Part shown: one piece after another, positions 24,664 through 34,467 of the stretch
Layout of the letters: the number at the start of each line of letters is the position of its first letter
Numbering within the stretch: the stretch's first letter is position 1
Source: Arthrobacter sp. OAP107
GTDB taxonomy: Bacteria > Actinomycetota > Actinomycetes > Actinomycetales > Micrococcaceae
Reading direction: 5' to 3'
DNA length: 64,000 bases
Assembly (NCBI RefSeq): GCF_040546765.1
Contig: NZ_JBEPOK010000001.1
Span: forward strand, 4,526,001 to 4,590,000
The notes under the pieces: model-generated
What the model was told of the DNA's origin: nothing
The model's input: only the letters and a program-made list of their open reading frames with translations
Database searches by the model: none
Translations under genes and position numbers: made by a program

Positions 24664-26193
24664 ATGAGTTTGACTGGTCCCGGCCGCACAGCCGCCGTCC
24701 TGTGCACCGCCGTCGTGCTCTTTGGAACCCTTGCAGCGCCTGCGCTGGCTGACCGGCCATCCGCTGTTGGGCCAGCATCGGTACTGGCGGCAACAGCCCT
24801 GGCTGTTCCGGCGGCTCCGGAAATCCCCTCCGCCGAGGACATCGCCGCGGCCAAGTCCAGTGAAAGTAAGACGGCGGCAAAGGTCGCCGACATCGAGGGC
24901 ATCCTGGCCGGCGCCGCCGCGGCCCAGGAGATCACCTTCACACGGACTCTCGAAGCCAACAACGCCTACAGCAACGCCCTGGTGGAGCTGGACACGAGGT
25001 CGGACGCGGCCGCGGTGGCCACGGCCAGGGCTGCTGCCGCAGACAAGGAACAGTCCAAGAGCCGCAAGGCCGTGGGCCAGTTGGCCGGGGACCTGTACCG
25101 GAACGGCGGCCTCAATCCGGAGCTGAGCGGCCTGGTCACGGGCACGGGCGACGTCCTCGCCAAGGCCGCAACGCTCCAGGCCCTCACGGCCGGCCGGAGC
25201 AGGGCCTTCACCGCCGCCGAAACCACGGCCGCAGCCGCCGAATCACTCACCGCCGCTGCCGCCGACGCCCGCCGCGCGGCAGACGACGCCGCGAAAACCG
25301 CTGAAACTCTTAAAGCAGCGGCAGACCAGGCCAACGCGGCCCAGGTGAAGGCGGTGGCGGACGCCAAGGCGCAGCGGACTGTCCTTGTGGGGCAGCTGGC
25401 CTCGCTGCGGCACACAACTGCAGCGCTCGAGTCCGCCCGGGTGGACGGCCTGGAGCGCCAGCGCCAGCAGGCCCGCCTGGCCGCCATCACCGCCGCCGCC
25501 GAACGTGCCGCCGCTGACCAGGCGGCTGCAGAGAAGGCGGCTGCGAACGCTGCGGGTTCCGACGGCGGGAGCACCGCCCCGGCGGAACAGTCCGCCTCGG
25601 CGCCCTCCCGGACGCCTGCCCAGGCTGCCGGAGCGCCTGCCGCTCCGGCACCTGCTGCACCGGCCGCTCCCTCAGCACCTTCACCTGCGGTGCCGCCGGC
25701 GCCGGCTCCTGTCCGCCCGGCTCCCGCACCCGCTCGGCCGGCTCCAGCCCCGGTGCCAGCGCCTGTTCCCGTTCAGCCGGCACCCGCACCTGCTCCGGTT
25801 CAGCCGGCACCGTCACCGGGCGGTTCCAACCAGGCGGCCATTTCGGTGGCCATGGGCAAAGTGGGCTCCCCGTACTTCTACCAGTACGGCGGCACGGGTG
25901 CCTACGGCTTCGACTGCTCGGGCCTGGTCCAGAACGCTTTCGCGGCCATCGGAAAGCAGCTTCCGCGCACGGCCGCGGAGCAGTTCGCCCAGGCACCCGT
26001 CCACGTGCCACTGTCGCAGGCACAGCCCGGTGATCTCCTGGTCTGGGGTTCGGCCCCGGGTTTCTACCATGTGGCGATCTACCTGGGCGGCGGCCGGGTG
26101 GTCCAGGCGCTGAACCCCTCCGCGGGCATCACCGTGACGGACCTCAGCATGATGGCCGGCATGCAGCTCTACGCGGTCGCTGCGCGCTACTGA
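24664..26193 (+). CDS. Secreted NlpC/P60 peptidoglycan hydrolase
   Basis: A 509-residue cell-wall endopeptidase that would cut D-iGlu-mDAP or related bonds. Residues 1-29 are a signal peptide (ALA-D). Residues about 55-300 form an Ala-rich coiled coil, as in RipA/SagB-like hydrolases, where it acts as autoinhibitory or FtsEX-binding element. A Pro/Ala linker of about 80 residues (roughly 310-390) follows. The C-terminal NlpC/P60 domain has C418 in FDCSGLVQ and H469 in FYHVAIYLG. No family-specific riboswitch is evident in the 262-base gap upstream. Confidence 0.93.
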   Translation: MSLTGPGRTAAVLCTAVVLFGTLAAPALADRPSAVGPASVLAATALAVPAAPEIPSAEDIAAAKSSESKTAAKVADIEGILAGAAAAQEITFTRTLEANNAYSNALVELDTRSDAAAVATARAAAADKEQSKSRKAVGQLAGDLYRNGGLNPELSGLVTGTGDVLAKAATLQALTAGRSRAFTAAETTAAAAESLTAAAADARRAADDAAKTAETLKAAADQANAAQVKAVADAKAQRTVLVGQLASLRHTTAALESARVDGLERQRQQARLAAITAAAERAAADQAAAEKAAANAAGSDGGSTAPAEQSASAPSRTPAQAAGAPAAPAPAAPAAPSAPSPAVPPAPAPVRPAPAPARPAPAPVPAPVPVQPAPAPAPVQPAPSPGGSNQAAISVAMGKVGSPYFYQYGGTGAYGFDCSGLVQNAFAAIGKQLPRTAAEQFAQAPVHVPLSQAQPGDLLVWGSAPGFYHVAIYLGGGRVVQALNPSAGITVTDLSMMAGMQLYAVAARY

Positions 26194-26248
26194 CCGGCGT
26201 CTGCAATGGCCGGACCCAATGGCAGGGACTCTGCCGGCGGGGGCATCC

Positions 26249-27229
26249 CTAGGACAGGACGTCCTTGCTCACGAACCTCCCGTACGCGAGCGCCCCGAAC
26301 ACCGCGATGTAGCCCAACTGCAGCAGGGCATTGTCACCGAACGAGTCCCAGCCGATGGGCTGGCGCAGCAGGTCTGCGAAGCCGAACCAATAGTGCGTGA
26401 ACAGCCACGGGTGCAGCCACTCCAGCTGGGGCAGCTGGTCGAGCACCTGGGAAACGACGGACAGGATGATGGTGGCAGCCATGGCTCCGACGGGTACGTC
26501 GGTCAGCGTGGAGAGGAACAGTCCGATGGCCGACAAACCCAGCAGCGACACAGCCTGGTAGGCAGCGATCAGCAGCATCCTGACCAGTGCCTCCTCCGGT
26601 TCCACCAGGTCGCCCGAGAGCAGCGCCACCGGCCCCACCGGGAAGATCGCCCAGCCGATACCGGCTCCGGCGAGCGCCACGGCCAGCGGAGCGGAAATAC
26701 AGAACACCGCGACTCCGGCATACTTGACCAGCAGCAGCCGCACCCTTCCGGCGGGAGCCACCAGCAGGTACCTCAGCGTACCCAGTCCCGCTTCCCCGGC
26801 AATGGTGTCCCCCGCGACCACGCCAATGGTCAGCGGGAGGAACAGCGGGACGGAAACCAGCATCGCCGTGACAGCCACGAAAAGCCCGTTCTGGCTGATC
26901 CGGTCCAGGAACGCAGGTCCCCTCCCGGGGGGAACAGCTGAGGAAACGCGGACGACGACGGCGATCACCACCGGGATAGCGGCCAGGGCCAGGAGCATCG
27001 CCTGGGTCCTGCGCCGGCGGAACAGCTGCTTCAGCTCCGAGGCAAGCAGGGAACCGCTGGACGCCCGGCGCCGGGTCCCCGGTTCCGGCCTGTTGTGCAC
27101 CGTCAGCCGCTGAACTGCCGGCTCGTGCCCTGCGGACTCCTGCACGGCCGTCTCCCGCGCTGCTGGCCGGAGGGATTCCGGCTCATGTGCCGCCGGTTCC
27201 TGCAATGGCGGCCGATCACTGTGCGACAT
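26249..27229 (-). CDS. ABC-2 type permease
   Basis: A 326-residue membrane subunit for the ATPase gene just upstream, which it overlaps by 14 bases. The first 60 residues are hydrophilic, Glu/Pro/Ala-rich and probably disordered. About six helices follow, starting at MLLALAAIPVVIAVVV, with the ABC-2 segment GDTIAGEAGLGTLRYLLVAP. Likely exporter of a lipid, drug or peptide; the substrate is unknown. Confidence 0.88.
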   Translation of the reverse strand: MSHSDRPPLQEPAAHEPESLRPAARETAVQESAGHEPAVQRLTVHNRPEPGTRRRASSGSLLASELKQLFRRRRTQAMLLALAAIPVVIAVVVRVSSAVPPGRGPAFLDRISQNGLFVAVTAMLVSVPLFLPLTIGVVAGDTIAGEAGLGTLRYLLVAPAGRVRLLLVKYAGVAVFCISAPLAVALAGAGIGWAIFPVGPVALLSGDLVEPEEALVRMLLIAAYQAVSLLGLSAIGLFLSTLTDVPVGAMAATIILSVVSQVLDQLPQLEWLHPWLFTHYWFGFADLLRQPIGWDSFGDNALLQLGYIAVFGALAYGRFVSKDVLS

Positions 27230-28238
27230 CGAAGCCCTCGCCCGTCAAAGCCACGAACCGGTCCTCCAGGCTGCCACGCTCCACCGTGAACCCGCGGACA
27301 CGCACCCCGTCCGCCACGAGGGCAGCGACGATCGTTTCCGGCGGCACGCCTCCGTTTGCGGATGATTCACCTGCCGGCGCCGGGTGGCCCTCAGGACCGG
27401 AGAGTCCCGCGCCAACGGGCAAACCCGAGGTGATCACCGCGTCCGCGCCGTCGGGATGTCCCACAACCGGGGACAGGCCAAACCGGGCCAAAACGCCCGA
27501 GGCCGTACCGGCGTCGGGCGTTACGAGCCGGAGCTGCGCGGTGCCGGCCTGGCGAAGTTCGGCCAGGGGACCCTGAGCCACCAGCCGGCCGGCACTCATG
27601 ATCGCCGCATGGGTGCAGATTTGCTCCACTTCGGCGAGCAGATGGCTGGAGACGAACACGGTGGCACCATCGGCGGCGAGTGACCGCACCAGGTGGCGGA
27701 CCTCGCGGGTGCCCTGCGGGTCCAGCCCGTTGGTCGGTTCGTCCAGGACCAGCAATTCGCGCCGTGCCAGCAGCGCATTGGCAATTCCCAGCCGCTGCTT
27801 CATGCCGAGCGAGTAGGCCCGCACCTTCTTCCGGGCAGCGTGCGAAAGCCCCACGCGTTCCAGCGCTTCCCCCACCCGCGCGCGGCGGGTGGACGGCGTG
27901 GCGTGGCGGTCTGCCGCATCCAGGCGGTGCAGATTTGCCGCACCCGACAGGAACGGATAAAAAGCCGGGCCCTCCACGAGGGCACCAACCCGGGGCAGGA
28001 CCTCGTCCAGCTGCCGCGGCATGTCCAGCCCCAGGACCCTGACCTCCCCGGCGGTCGGAGCGGCCAGGCCCAGCATCATGCGGATGGTGGTGGTCTTCCC
28101 GGAACCGTTGGGCCCGAGGAAGCCGAAGACTGCGCCCCGGGGCACGGCGAGGTCAATGCTGTTGACCGCCATCTGGCGACCGAACCGCTTGCTCAGCCCC
28201 TTGGTTTCCAGCGCAAGAGCGCGGCCAGGCGGTGTCAC
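27216..28238 (-). CDS. ABC transporter ATP-binding protein
   Basis: A 340-residue ATPase of the DRA/CcmA type. Walker A GPNGSGKTT (about 43-51), signature YSLGMKQRLGIANAL, Walker B LLVLDEPTNGLDP and H-loop VSSHLL are all present. The C-terminal 100 residues include a disordered Pro/Gly-rich segment. The GTG start is in a GTGA overlap with the secreted protein gene upstream, and its end overlaps the permease gene. Confidence 0.94.
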   Translation of the reverse strand: MTPPGRALALETKGLSKRFGRQMAVNSIDLAVPRGAVFGFLGPNGSGKTTTIRMMLGLAAPTAGEVRVLGLDMPRQLDEVLPRVGALVEGPAFYPFLSGAANLHRLDAADRHATPSTRRARVGEALERVGLSHAARKKVRAYSLGMKQRLGIANALLARRELLVLDEPTNGLDPQGTREVRHLVRSLAADGATVFVSSHLLAEVEQICTHAAIMSAGRLVAQGPLAELRQAGTAQLRLVTPDAGTASGVLARFGLSPVVGHPDGADAVITSGLPVGAGLSGPEGHPAPAGESSANGGVPPETIVAALVADGVRVRGFTVERGSLEDRFVALTGEGFDVAQ

Positions 28239-29392
28239 CTCGCGGCTGCGGCGGCCTGGAGCCGCTCCAGGGGCACGGAACCGACGAACGTCCGGCCGTC
28301 ATCAGTCAATAGGACATTGACCAGTGATGTGGAGATGGCACGGCCGCCTTGGACCGTCACGGTTGCCTGGCGAAGCAGGGGGTCGTTGAGCAGCTTGTCG
28401 ACGGATTGCTTCCCGGACTCGGGGGACGCGGACGGGGCGGAAGCGGACGGGGCCGGAATGCCGACGATCCGTTCCCAGCCGGTTCCGGTGACCATCGGGA
28501 CGTGCCCTCGAAGGTCCTTATGGTCCCAATTCCTGTTAGCCCGGTTCCTGTCAGCCAGGCCCTTATCCGTGCGGTCCGACTTGCCGTGGGACGGCGCCGG
28601 CACTGCAAGTTCCTTCACCGAGGCACCAGGCGGCGGTGAGAAGTTGAACAGGCTCGCGTCGGGAGCACCAAGAGTCAGGCTGGAGAACGCGGTCCGGAAG
28701 GCAGGCTCCTGCTGCCCGCGCGCCCGCACCTCCACGCTCAGCGGCATGCCGTTCTCACCATCCACGGCCACAGCCACCGAACCCACCAGGGTCACGTCCG
28801 ACCGCGGCGTGAGGACCAGGTTGTACGCCGTCCTGCCCGCCACCTCGGTGTCCCCGGCCACCGCCACTTCCGTGCTGCTGTCCAGCTTGTCGAGCATCTT
28901 GGCGGCCAGTTCCTCCGGCGTTGCCACTCCTGCAGGCATCCCATGGCTGCGGGATTCCTTCGAAGCCATCACCGGAAGCGTGACATGCGTGGCCGTGTTG
29001 TCCTTGGAGTTGTAGAGCCACACCTGGTTGCCCTGCCGGACGGCGTCGCGCTCTGCCATCCGGTCCATCACCTGGATGCGTGCTTTGCTTGCCCCGTCGA
29101 CATAGACGCGGGCGCTGTGCGGTCCAGTCAGCAGCTCGGCGAGGGAACCCGCACCTGCGCCCGAAGTGGGCCCCACCTGCGGAACATCGGGCAGGCCGAG
29201 TTCGGAGGTCTGCTCCAGCGTGCCGGAGAAGGACTTGGTCTGGTGTTGTCCGATCATCGCCAGCACTTGGGCAGGGGTCTTCTCTGGCAGCGGGTCCCGG
29301 GCGCCCGCAGGCAAGGACCCGGCCAGGACTCCGGCAGCAATAACGGCAGGTACGGCTACGGCAGGTGTCCACCGCAGCCAGATGGCAGTCAT
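28235..29392 (-). CDS. Secreted LolA/DUF2092-like protein
   Basis: A 385-residue exported protein, first gene of the ABC operon. An N-terminal hydrophobic segment (about 7-30, LPAGA-RD) is a signal peptide or anchor. The body looks like the lipoprotein-carrier fold: IGQHQTKSFSGTLEQTSELGLP, RIQVMDRMAERDAVRQGNQVWLYNSKDN, and a later LVLTPRSDVTLVGSVAVAVDGENG. Such proteins occur next to ABC-2 exporters in Actinobacteria and may sense or deliver a lipid or protein outside the membrane. The tail has a Ser/Pro-rich linker near 320. Confidence 0.8.
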   Translation of the reverse strand: MTAIWLRWTPAVAVPAVIAAGVLAGSLPAGARDPLPEKTPAQVLAMIGQHQTKSFSGTLEQTSELGLPDVPQVGPTSGAGAGSLAELLTGPHSARVYVDGASKARIQVMDRMAERDAVRQGNQVWLYNSKDNTATHVTLPVMASKESRSHGMPAGVATPEELAAKMLDKLDSSTEVAVAGDTEVAGRTAYNLVLTPRSDVTLVGSVAVAVDGENGMPLSVEVRARGQQEPAFRTAFSSLTLGAPDASLFNFSPPPGASVKELAVPAPSHGKSDRTDKGLADRNRANRNWDHKDLRGHVPMVTGTGWERIVGIPAPSASAPSASPESGKQSVDKLLNDPLLRQATVTVQGGRAISTSLVNVLLTDDGRTFVGSVPLERLQAAAAAR

Positions 29393-29545
29393 GTCAACTC
29401 CGCTCCGACGTCGCAGCTCATACCCTCAGGGTACGCCTCGGCCTCTTATGTGGCAGCCCCGGCGGGGCTGTCCGCTTTTCCTGTGGCGCCTCGTGGGCCA
29501 GACTGGGTGGGACGCCGTCTTCCAGCTTTCAGGAGCCCCCGCCAA

Positions 29546-30205
29546 ATGCGCATTCCCGGTGCCGCCTCCAGTCCGGCAGACGAACTGACAGGCATCGTGG
29601 GCTTCGCCGCCCGGGCGATCGATTCGCTCGGGGAATGGGGTGTGGGACTCTTTACCTTCCTCGAGACGGTGTTCCCGCCCATTCCCAGTGAAGTGATTCT
29701 TCCGCTCGCCGGGTTCCTGACCAGGCAGGGATCCCTCAATCTGGCCTTGGTCTTCGTGACCAGCACGCTGGGGGCGTATCTGGGCGCCCTCGCGTTGTAT
29801 TTCCTGGGTGCGAAGGTAGGGCTGGAGCGTTCGATCCGCTGGTTGTCCAAGCTGCCGCTGGTGGACCGGGAGGACATTGAGCGGGCGGACGCCTGGTTCC
29901 GCCGCCACGGCAGGTCGGCCATCTTCTTCGGCCGGCTGCTGCCCGGTGTGCGAAGCCTTATATCGTTGCCGGCGGGTGCCGAGCGGATGCACCTGGGCTC
30001 CTTCAGCATTTTCACGATCGCTGGCAGCGGCATCTGGAACGGCGTGCTGATCGGCTTCGGCGTGCTGCTGGGCCGCCAGTACGCGATGGTGGAGCAGTAC
30101 TCGCGCTACCTCAACTACGCCGTCTACGCCGCCCTGGCCATCTTCGTGATCTGGCTCGTGGTCCGGCACATCCGGCGCGGGAAACCGGCACCGGACCGGC
30201 AGTAG
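29546..30205 (+). CDS. DedA/SNARE-associated (VTT domain) membrane protein
   Basis: A 219-residue DedA-family protein, now known as lipid transporters/scramblases (including undecaprenyl phosphate for some members). Landmarks: FLETVFPPIPSEVILPLAGFL with the re-entrant-loop Glu, GAYLGALALYFLGAKVG, and FFGRLLPGVRSLISLPAGAERM. I start at the ATG at 29546 with AGGAG about 11 bases upstream; upstream sequence in frame is unconserved. It is divergent from the LolA-like/ABC operon. Confidence 0.92.
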   Translation: MRIPGAASSPADELTGIVGFAARAIDSLGEWGVGLFTFLETVFPPIPSEVILPLAGFLTRQGSLNLALVFVTSTLGAYLGALALYFLGAKVGLERSIRWLSKLPLVDREDIERADAWFRRHGRSAIFFGRLLPGVRSLISLPAGAERMHLGSFSIFTIAGSGIWNGVLIGFGVLLGRQYAMVEQYSRYLNYAVYAALAIFVIWLVVRHIRRGKPAPDRQ

Positions 30206-30225
30206 TCACCGAGCGGCAATAGCTC

Positions 30226-32971
30226 TCAGACGCCGGGCACCACGGTGCCCGCGGCGCCGTCGACCGTCACTTCCTGGCCCGTCCGCAGCAGCGAGGTAGC
30301 GTCAGGGACGCCCACCACGGCGGGGATGCCGTACTCCCGGGCCACCACGGCGCCATGGGAGTTGGGGCCGCCCATCTCCATCACCAGACCGCCCGCCGTG
30401 AGGAACAGCGGGGTCCAGCCCGGATCGGTGGACGGTGCCACGAGGATCTCCCCCGGTTCCAGGTGGGCACCCACCGGGTCCAGGATGACACGCGCGGGCG
30501 CCGTTACGGTCCCCGCCGACGCCGGGCTCCCGGACAGGGCGCCGGGTTCCGCGGTTCCGACGGCGGTAAACAGCGTTTCGGGTTCCGTTCCGTCCGAGAG
30601 CAGCATCCGGGGAATGTGGCGCCGCTCCAGTTCCAGGTAATAAGCCCCCCGACGCTGCGCCACGAGATCCTGCATGCCGGCACCGTCCAGCGCCCGGTTG
30701 GCTTCGGCAAAGTCCAGGAAAAAGATGTCGTCTGCCCGGGCGATCCGTTCCCGTTCCGCGAGCACTGTGCCAACTTCTGCGAGCTGCTTGCGGACTTCGG
30801 CCAGCGCCAGGATGATCTGGAACTTGGGAAGTTCGCGCAAGCCGGCGAAGAGCCGTGCCCGCCGCAGCGCCGCCCGGACGGCCATGCCGCGAAGGCGTCC
30901 CCGGGCACTGGCCCCGGCCACCAGCCGCTCGATCTGTGCTTCCGCTTCGGCTGCTGCCTTGCTGAACTGTCGGTCGGGGGCCCGTTCCGGGTCCTCCAGC
31001 CGGAGGTAGTTGGCCAGGACGCCCAGGATGTGGGTGGGGTCATCCCGCCAGCGGGGCATGCCCACATCGATTTCGGCCACTGCCCGGTGCCCGTACCGCG
31101 CGAGGAATCCCGCCAGGCCGGTCTGGGCTGCGGCGGGCAAGTCGCCCGCGGCGAAGCGCTGCGCCAGCACGGCAGGTGGATCTCCCGTGAGCGCGGCCAG
31201 CGATTCGGCGTCGGACTTGATCTTGGTGGCCACCCGCCACAGCTCCAGGTCCATCTCGGTTGTCACGTTGTTTGGCAAACCGCGGAGAACTGGCTGGAGG
31301 TCGATGGTGCGCCCCGCCCCGTCCGCTCCGGCGCCGTCCCTGTCCCCGCCCGAACCAAAGAGCTTGCCCGCGCCAAGAAGTTTCCCGGCGAGGCCGAGCA
31401 TGGCGAACCCCAGCCCCGCCAGCGGGAGCACCGCAGGGAGGTTGGGGAAGAGCCGCGACAGTATCCCCTCGGCGTGGTCAAGCCTCGCGTGGGGGGAAGC
31501 ACCCTGGGGCAGTTCCAGCGTCGCGTTGAACTCCGTGGTGAAGCGGTTCAGGCGTTTGAGGGCCGCCTCGGGACGGACCAGCGCCCGGACCGCTGCTTCC
31601 GGCACCCGGGCGCGGACAGCAACGGGGGCCACGTGCCTGAGGAGGTCCCAGGGCGTGCGGCGGGTAATGGACAGGCGCGGGTCATCGAACACGCTGCGCA
31701 GGACTTTTGCGGAGCGTGCCTCCATGACGTCGAAGACGTTGGGGATGATCCGGCGGCCCACGGTGCTCCGGGCGGCGGCGGTCAGGTCGATGAAGATGCG
31801 CTGCCCGGCTTCCACGTAGGGCGGCGGCCCGCTGCGGGGGTCGGGAACGTCGAAGCCGGCGGCGGCAGCAACCGACGAGCCGATCTGCCGGAGGGCGGCA
31901 AGTCCCATCGGGGTCAGCGGCCGGGTGAGGCCCTGCGCGAGGCTGAAGCACAGGTAGACACGCAACTCATCCCCCGGGCCGCGCCGTTCCCTGTTTTTCT
32001 CGACAAGAAGGGCCTGCTCCGGCAGCGGGTAAAGCGTGGTGATGGGCCGGGACTGGGTCAGCCAGACTTTCCCGCCGCCGTCGAGCGCCCACTCCGTGTC
32101 CTGCGGGGCGCCGTAGTGGGCCTCGGCGCTGCTCCCCAGCGCCGTGAGTTCCCGGATCTGAGCGTCGGTCAGGCACGCCTGGCCGTCCGCGCTTTGGTCG
32201 ACAAATTCGGTGCCTCCCCCGGGCAGCGGCCGGACAGCGGTCCGCTTGTCCCCCAGGCTGCGCTGCAGGATGGCCCCGGTTCCGGTGTCCACCACGAAGT
32301 GGTCGGGATTGACGGCGCCCGACACCACTGCCTCCCCAAGCCCGGGGCTCGCGTCAATCACGGACTCCCGGCGCCTGCCGGTGACAGGGTTCGCGGTGAA
32401 CATCACCCCCGCCGCCTCGGCGTCCACCATGCGTTGGACGACGACGGCGAGGGCCACCGTAGCGGGGTCGATGTTCCGGCTGGCGCGGTACGCCACCGCC
32501 CGATCTGTCCAGAGCGATGCCCAGCACTTCCGGACCGCGTCCAGCAGCGCCACCGCGTCGATCACGTTCAGGTAGGTGTCCTGCTGCGCCGGCGAAGCTG
32601 GCAAAGGGAAGGTCCTCTGCCGTGGCCGAGGACCTCACCGCGACGGGAACGCCGTCCATCGCCCGGTAGGCCGTGAGTATCTCGCCGGCGATCTCCGTCG
32701 GCAGTTCTGCCGACGTAATCAGGCTGCGGGCCCTGGCAGCCAGGGCAGCGAGGGTTTCCAGGTCATCGGCGGGGGTGTCCTGAAGTGCTCTGTGCACCTC
32801 GCCCAGCCCCAGGGGTTCCACGGCCTGGACGTAGGCCTCGGTGGTCAGGCAAAACCCGTCGGGCACAGGAAGCCCGGCCGACAGCAGCTCGCCGAGGTTG
32901 GCGGCCTTTCCGCCAACCTGCGCCAGCATGGACGCGCTGAGGTCCCCGAGTCCGAGCACCAGGCCGTTCAT
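30226..32971 (-). pseudogene. PEP synthase / rifampin phosphotransferase-like gene with a frameshift
   Basis: Two reading frames together encode about 914 residues. The first (ATG at 32971) has the N-terminal ATP-grasp start: VGGKAANLGELLSAGLPVPDGF and AVRSSATAEDLPFASFAG. There the frame runs off, while the next frame resumes as QQDTYLNVIDAVALLDAVRK. The family normally reads ASFAGQQDT without interruption, so one extra base (near 32587, in GGC-G-CAGCAG) breaks the gene. The rest is intact: ATP-binding end NPVTGRRRESV, a central domain, and the swivelling His domain GGPNSHGAVVAREYGIPAVVG. The domain order fits Rph-like or PEP-synthase-like dikinases. It follows the universal stress gene by 3 bases. 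It may be inactive, a sequencing error, or recoded. Confidence 0.85.
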
Positions 32972-32974
32972 GCG

Positions 32975-34012
32975 CTACGAGGCGCCGAGCATGGGTCCGA
33001 AGCTGGCGCGGTCGGCGAGCCGGGGGTCTTCCCGGTCAGGGACCACCATCACGGGGCTCTTGGCATGGTGCAGGACGCCGTCCGACGTCGAGCCCAGGAG
33101 CATGCCGGTGAAGCCGCCGCGGCCGCGGGTTCCTACCACAATCAACTCAACGTGCCGGCTGGCATCCACCAGCACATCCACGGGCGAACCGTCCAGCAGC
33201 CGGGTCTCGATGGCCAGCCGCGGGAAGTGGCTCTGCAGCCACGCCACTCCGGCCTTCAGCTGGACCTGGATATCGGCGAACAGCGCTTCCCGGTCCAGCG
33301 GGGCCGGCACCCAGGCAAGGGATCCGCTGTACTGCGGCACCGCGCAGATCACCCGCAGCGGCGCAGCGAGCCGTTCGGCCTGCTCGGCAGCTTCCAGGAC
33401 GGCAACGCGGGCCTGCTCGGACCCGTCCACGCCCACTGCCACTACCTTTTCCACGGGACCGTGGCCGGCCTTGGCCTGCTCGGCCCGGATGTGTTTGTCC
33501 TGGGTGGTTTCGCCGAGGCGGTCGGAGCAGATCAGCGGAACCGTGACCGTGGGGCATTTGGCGTGGGCCGGAAGCGCGCTGCTGACGGAGCCGAGCAGCC
33601 GCCCGACGAAGCCGCCCCGGCCGCGCGTCCCGAAGACCAGCAGCTCGGCGGTTTCGGACAGATCCAGCAGCACCCCGGAAGCGTCCCCGTTCTCGACCGA
33701 GGAACTGACGCTGATGTTGTAGCCGGAAACCTTGTCCACGGCGTGCTGCAGGATGGCCTCGGCGCCCTCGCGGATCACCGAATCGTCCACGGTGGCATAA
33801 CCGCCGTCGAGTCCGGACGCGGCGAAGATGGGCACCGAGTAAGCGGTGACAATGTGAAGGGGACGACGGCGGCGTTCGGCTTCACGGGCAGCCCACACGA
33901 GGGCACACTGGCCGTGGTCCGAACCATCGACGCCGACCACGATTCCTTCTGGTCTCGCGTGCCGGGCACCGCCATCCCGTGCCGGGTCGGGATGCAATTC
34001 GTGTGCGTCCAT
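32975..34012 (-). CDS. Tandem universal stress protein
   Basis: A 345-residue cytoplasmic protein with two Usp domains (about 23-162 and 190-330). Both keep the ATP-binding pattern: start VVGVDGS and VAVGVDGS, and the loops GTRGRGGFVGRLLGSVSS and GTRGRGGFTGMLLGSTSD. AGGAGG lies 8 bases before the ATG. It is the first gene of a bicistron with the PEP-synthase-like gene; such pairs are known in Actinobacteria under energy or oxygen stress, which here is inference. Confidence 0.93.
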   Translation of the reverse strand: MDAHELHPDPARDGGARHARPEGIVVGVDGSDHGQCALVWAAREAERRRRPLHIVTAYSVPIFAASGLDGGYATVDDSVIREGAEAILQHAVDKVSGYNISVSSSVENGDASGVLLDLSETAELLVFGTRGRGGFVGRLLGSVSSALPAHAKCPTVTVPLICSDRLGETTQDKHIRAEQAKAGHGPVEKVVAVGVDGSEQARVAVLEAAEQAERLAAPLRVICAVPQYSGSLAWVPAPLDREALFADIQVQLKAGVAWLQSHFPRLAIETRLLDGSPVDVLVDASRHVELIVVGTRGRGGFTGMLLGSTSDGVLHHAKSPVMVVPDREDPRLADRASFGPMLGAS

Positions 34013-34467
34013 GCGGTCCGCCTCCTCGCGATACTGCCTGATGATGCGGCTATTCTGCCAGAAGCAGCGCGTCTAGCCGCCACCGGCAGGCCGTCCGGTT
34101 CCCGGTTATGCACAGCCTGCCTTTTAGACCAACTATTCTCGGTCGGCGACGTGTTAGCAAGCGGGCCCCCTGGGGCTCCGCGGGTCCCCTCGGCCCGGTG
34201 TTTTCCTGCCCTCCGGGTGCTCGTCAGGCGGTGTCCAGGGTGTGCTTCCGGCACTGCTCCGGGTGCTCCGGCGACGCTGTGCAAAGCCCCGCAAACCAAT
34301 GTTTCGGGAGGGGTATCCAGCGACCAAAAAATTCTGTAATGTCGAGGCACCATCGGTCCGGATTGTGCTCCAACGCACAGCCGGAATTGGGTTGTGTCTG
34401 CTTGCTGGGGCAGTGGACAGTGTACGGCGATGATGCCCTGCACTTCGAAAATCTCGAGGAGGAAGTA
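34013..34467. other. Intergenic region, no gene seen
   Basis: A 455-base gap between the divergent universal stress and Rossmann-protein genes. A possible minus-strand promoter for the former is TTGGTC, 16 bases, CATAAC near 34105-34132; a TGTAAT box (34335-34340) could serve the latter. I found no ORF with a start signal, RNA gene or strong hairpin. Confidence 0.4.
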
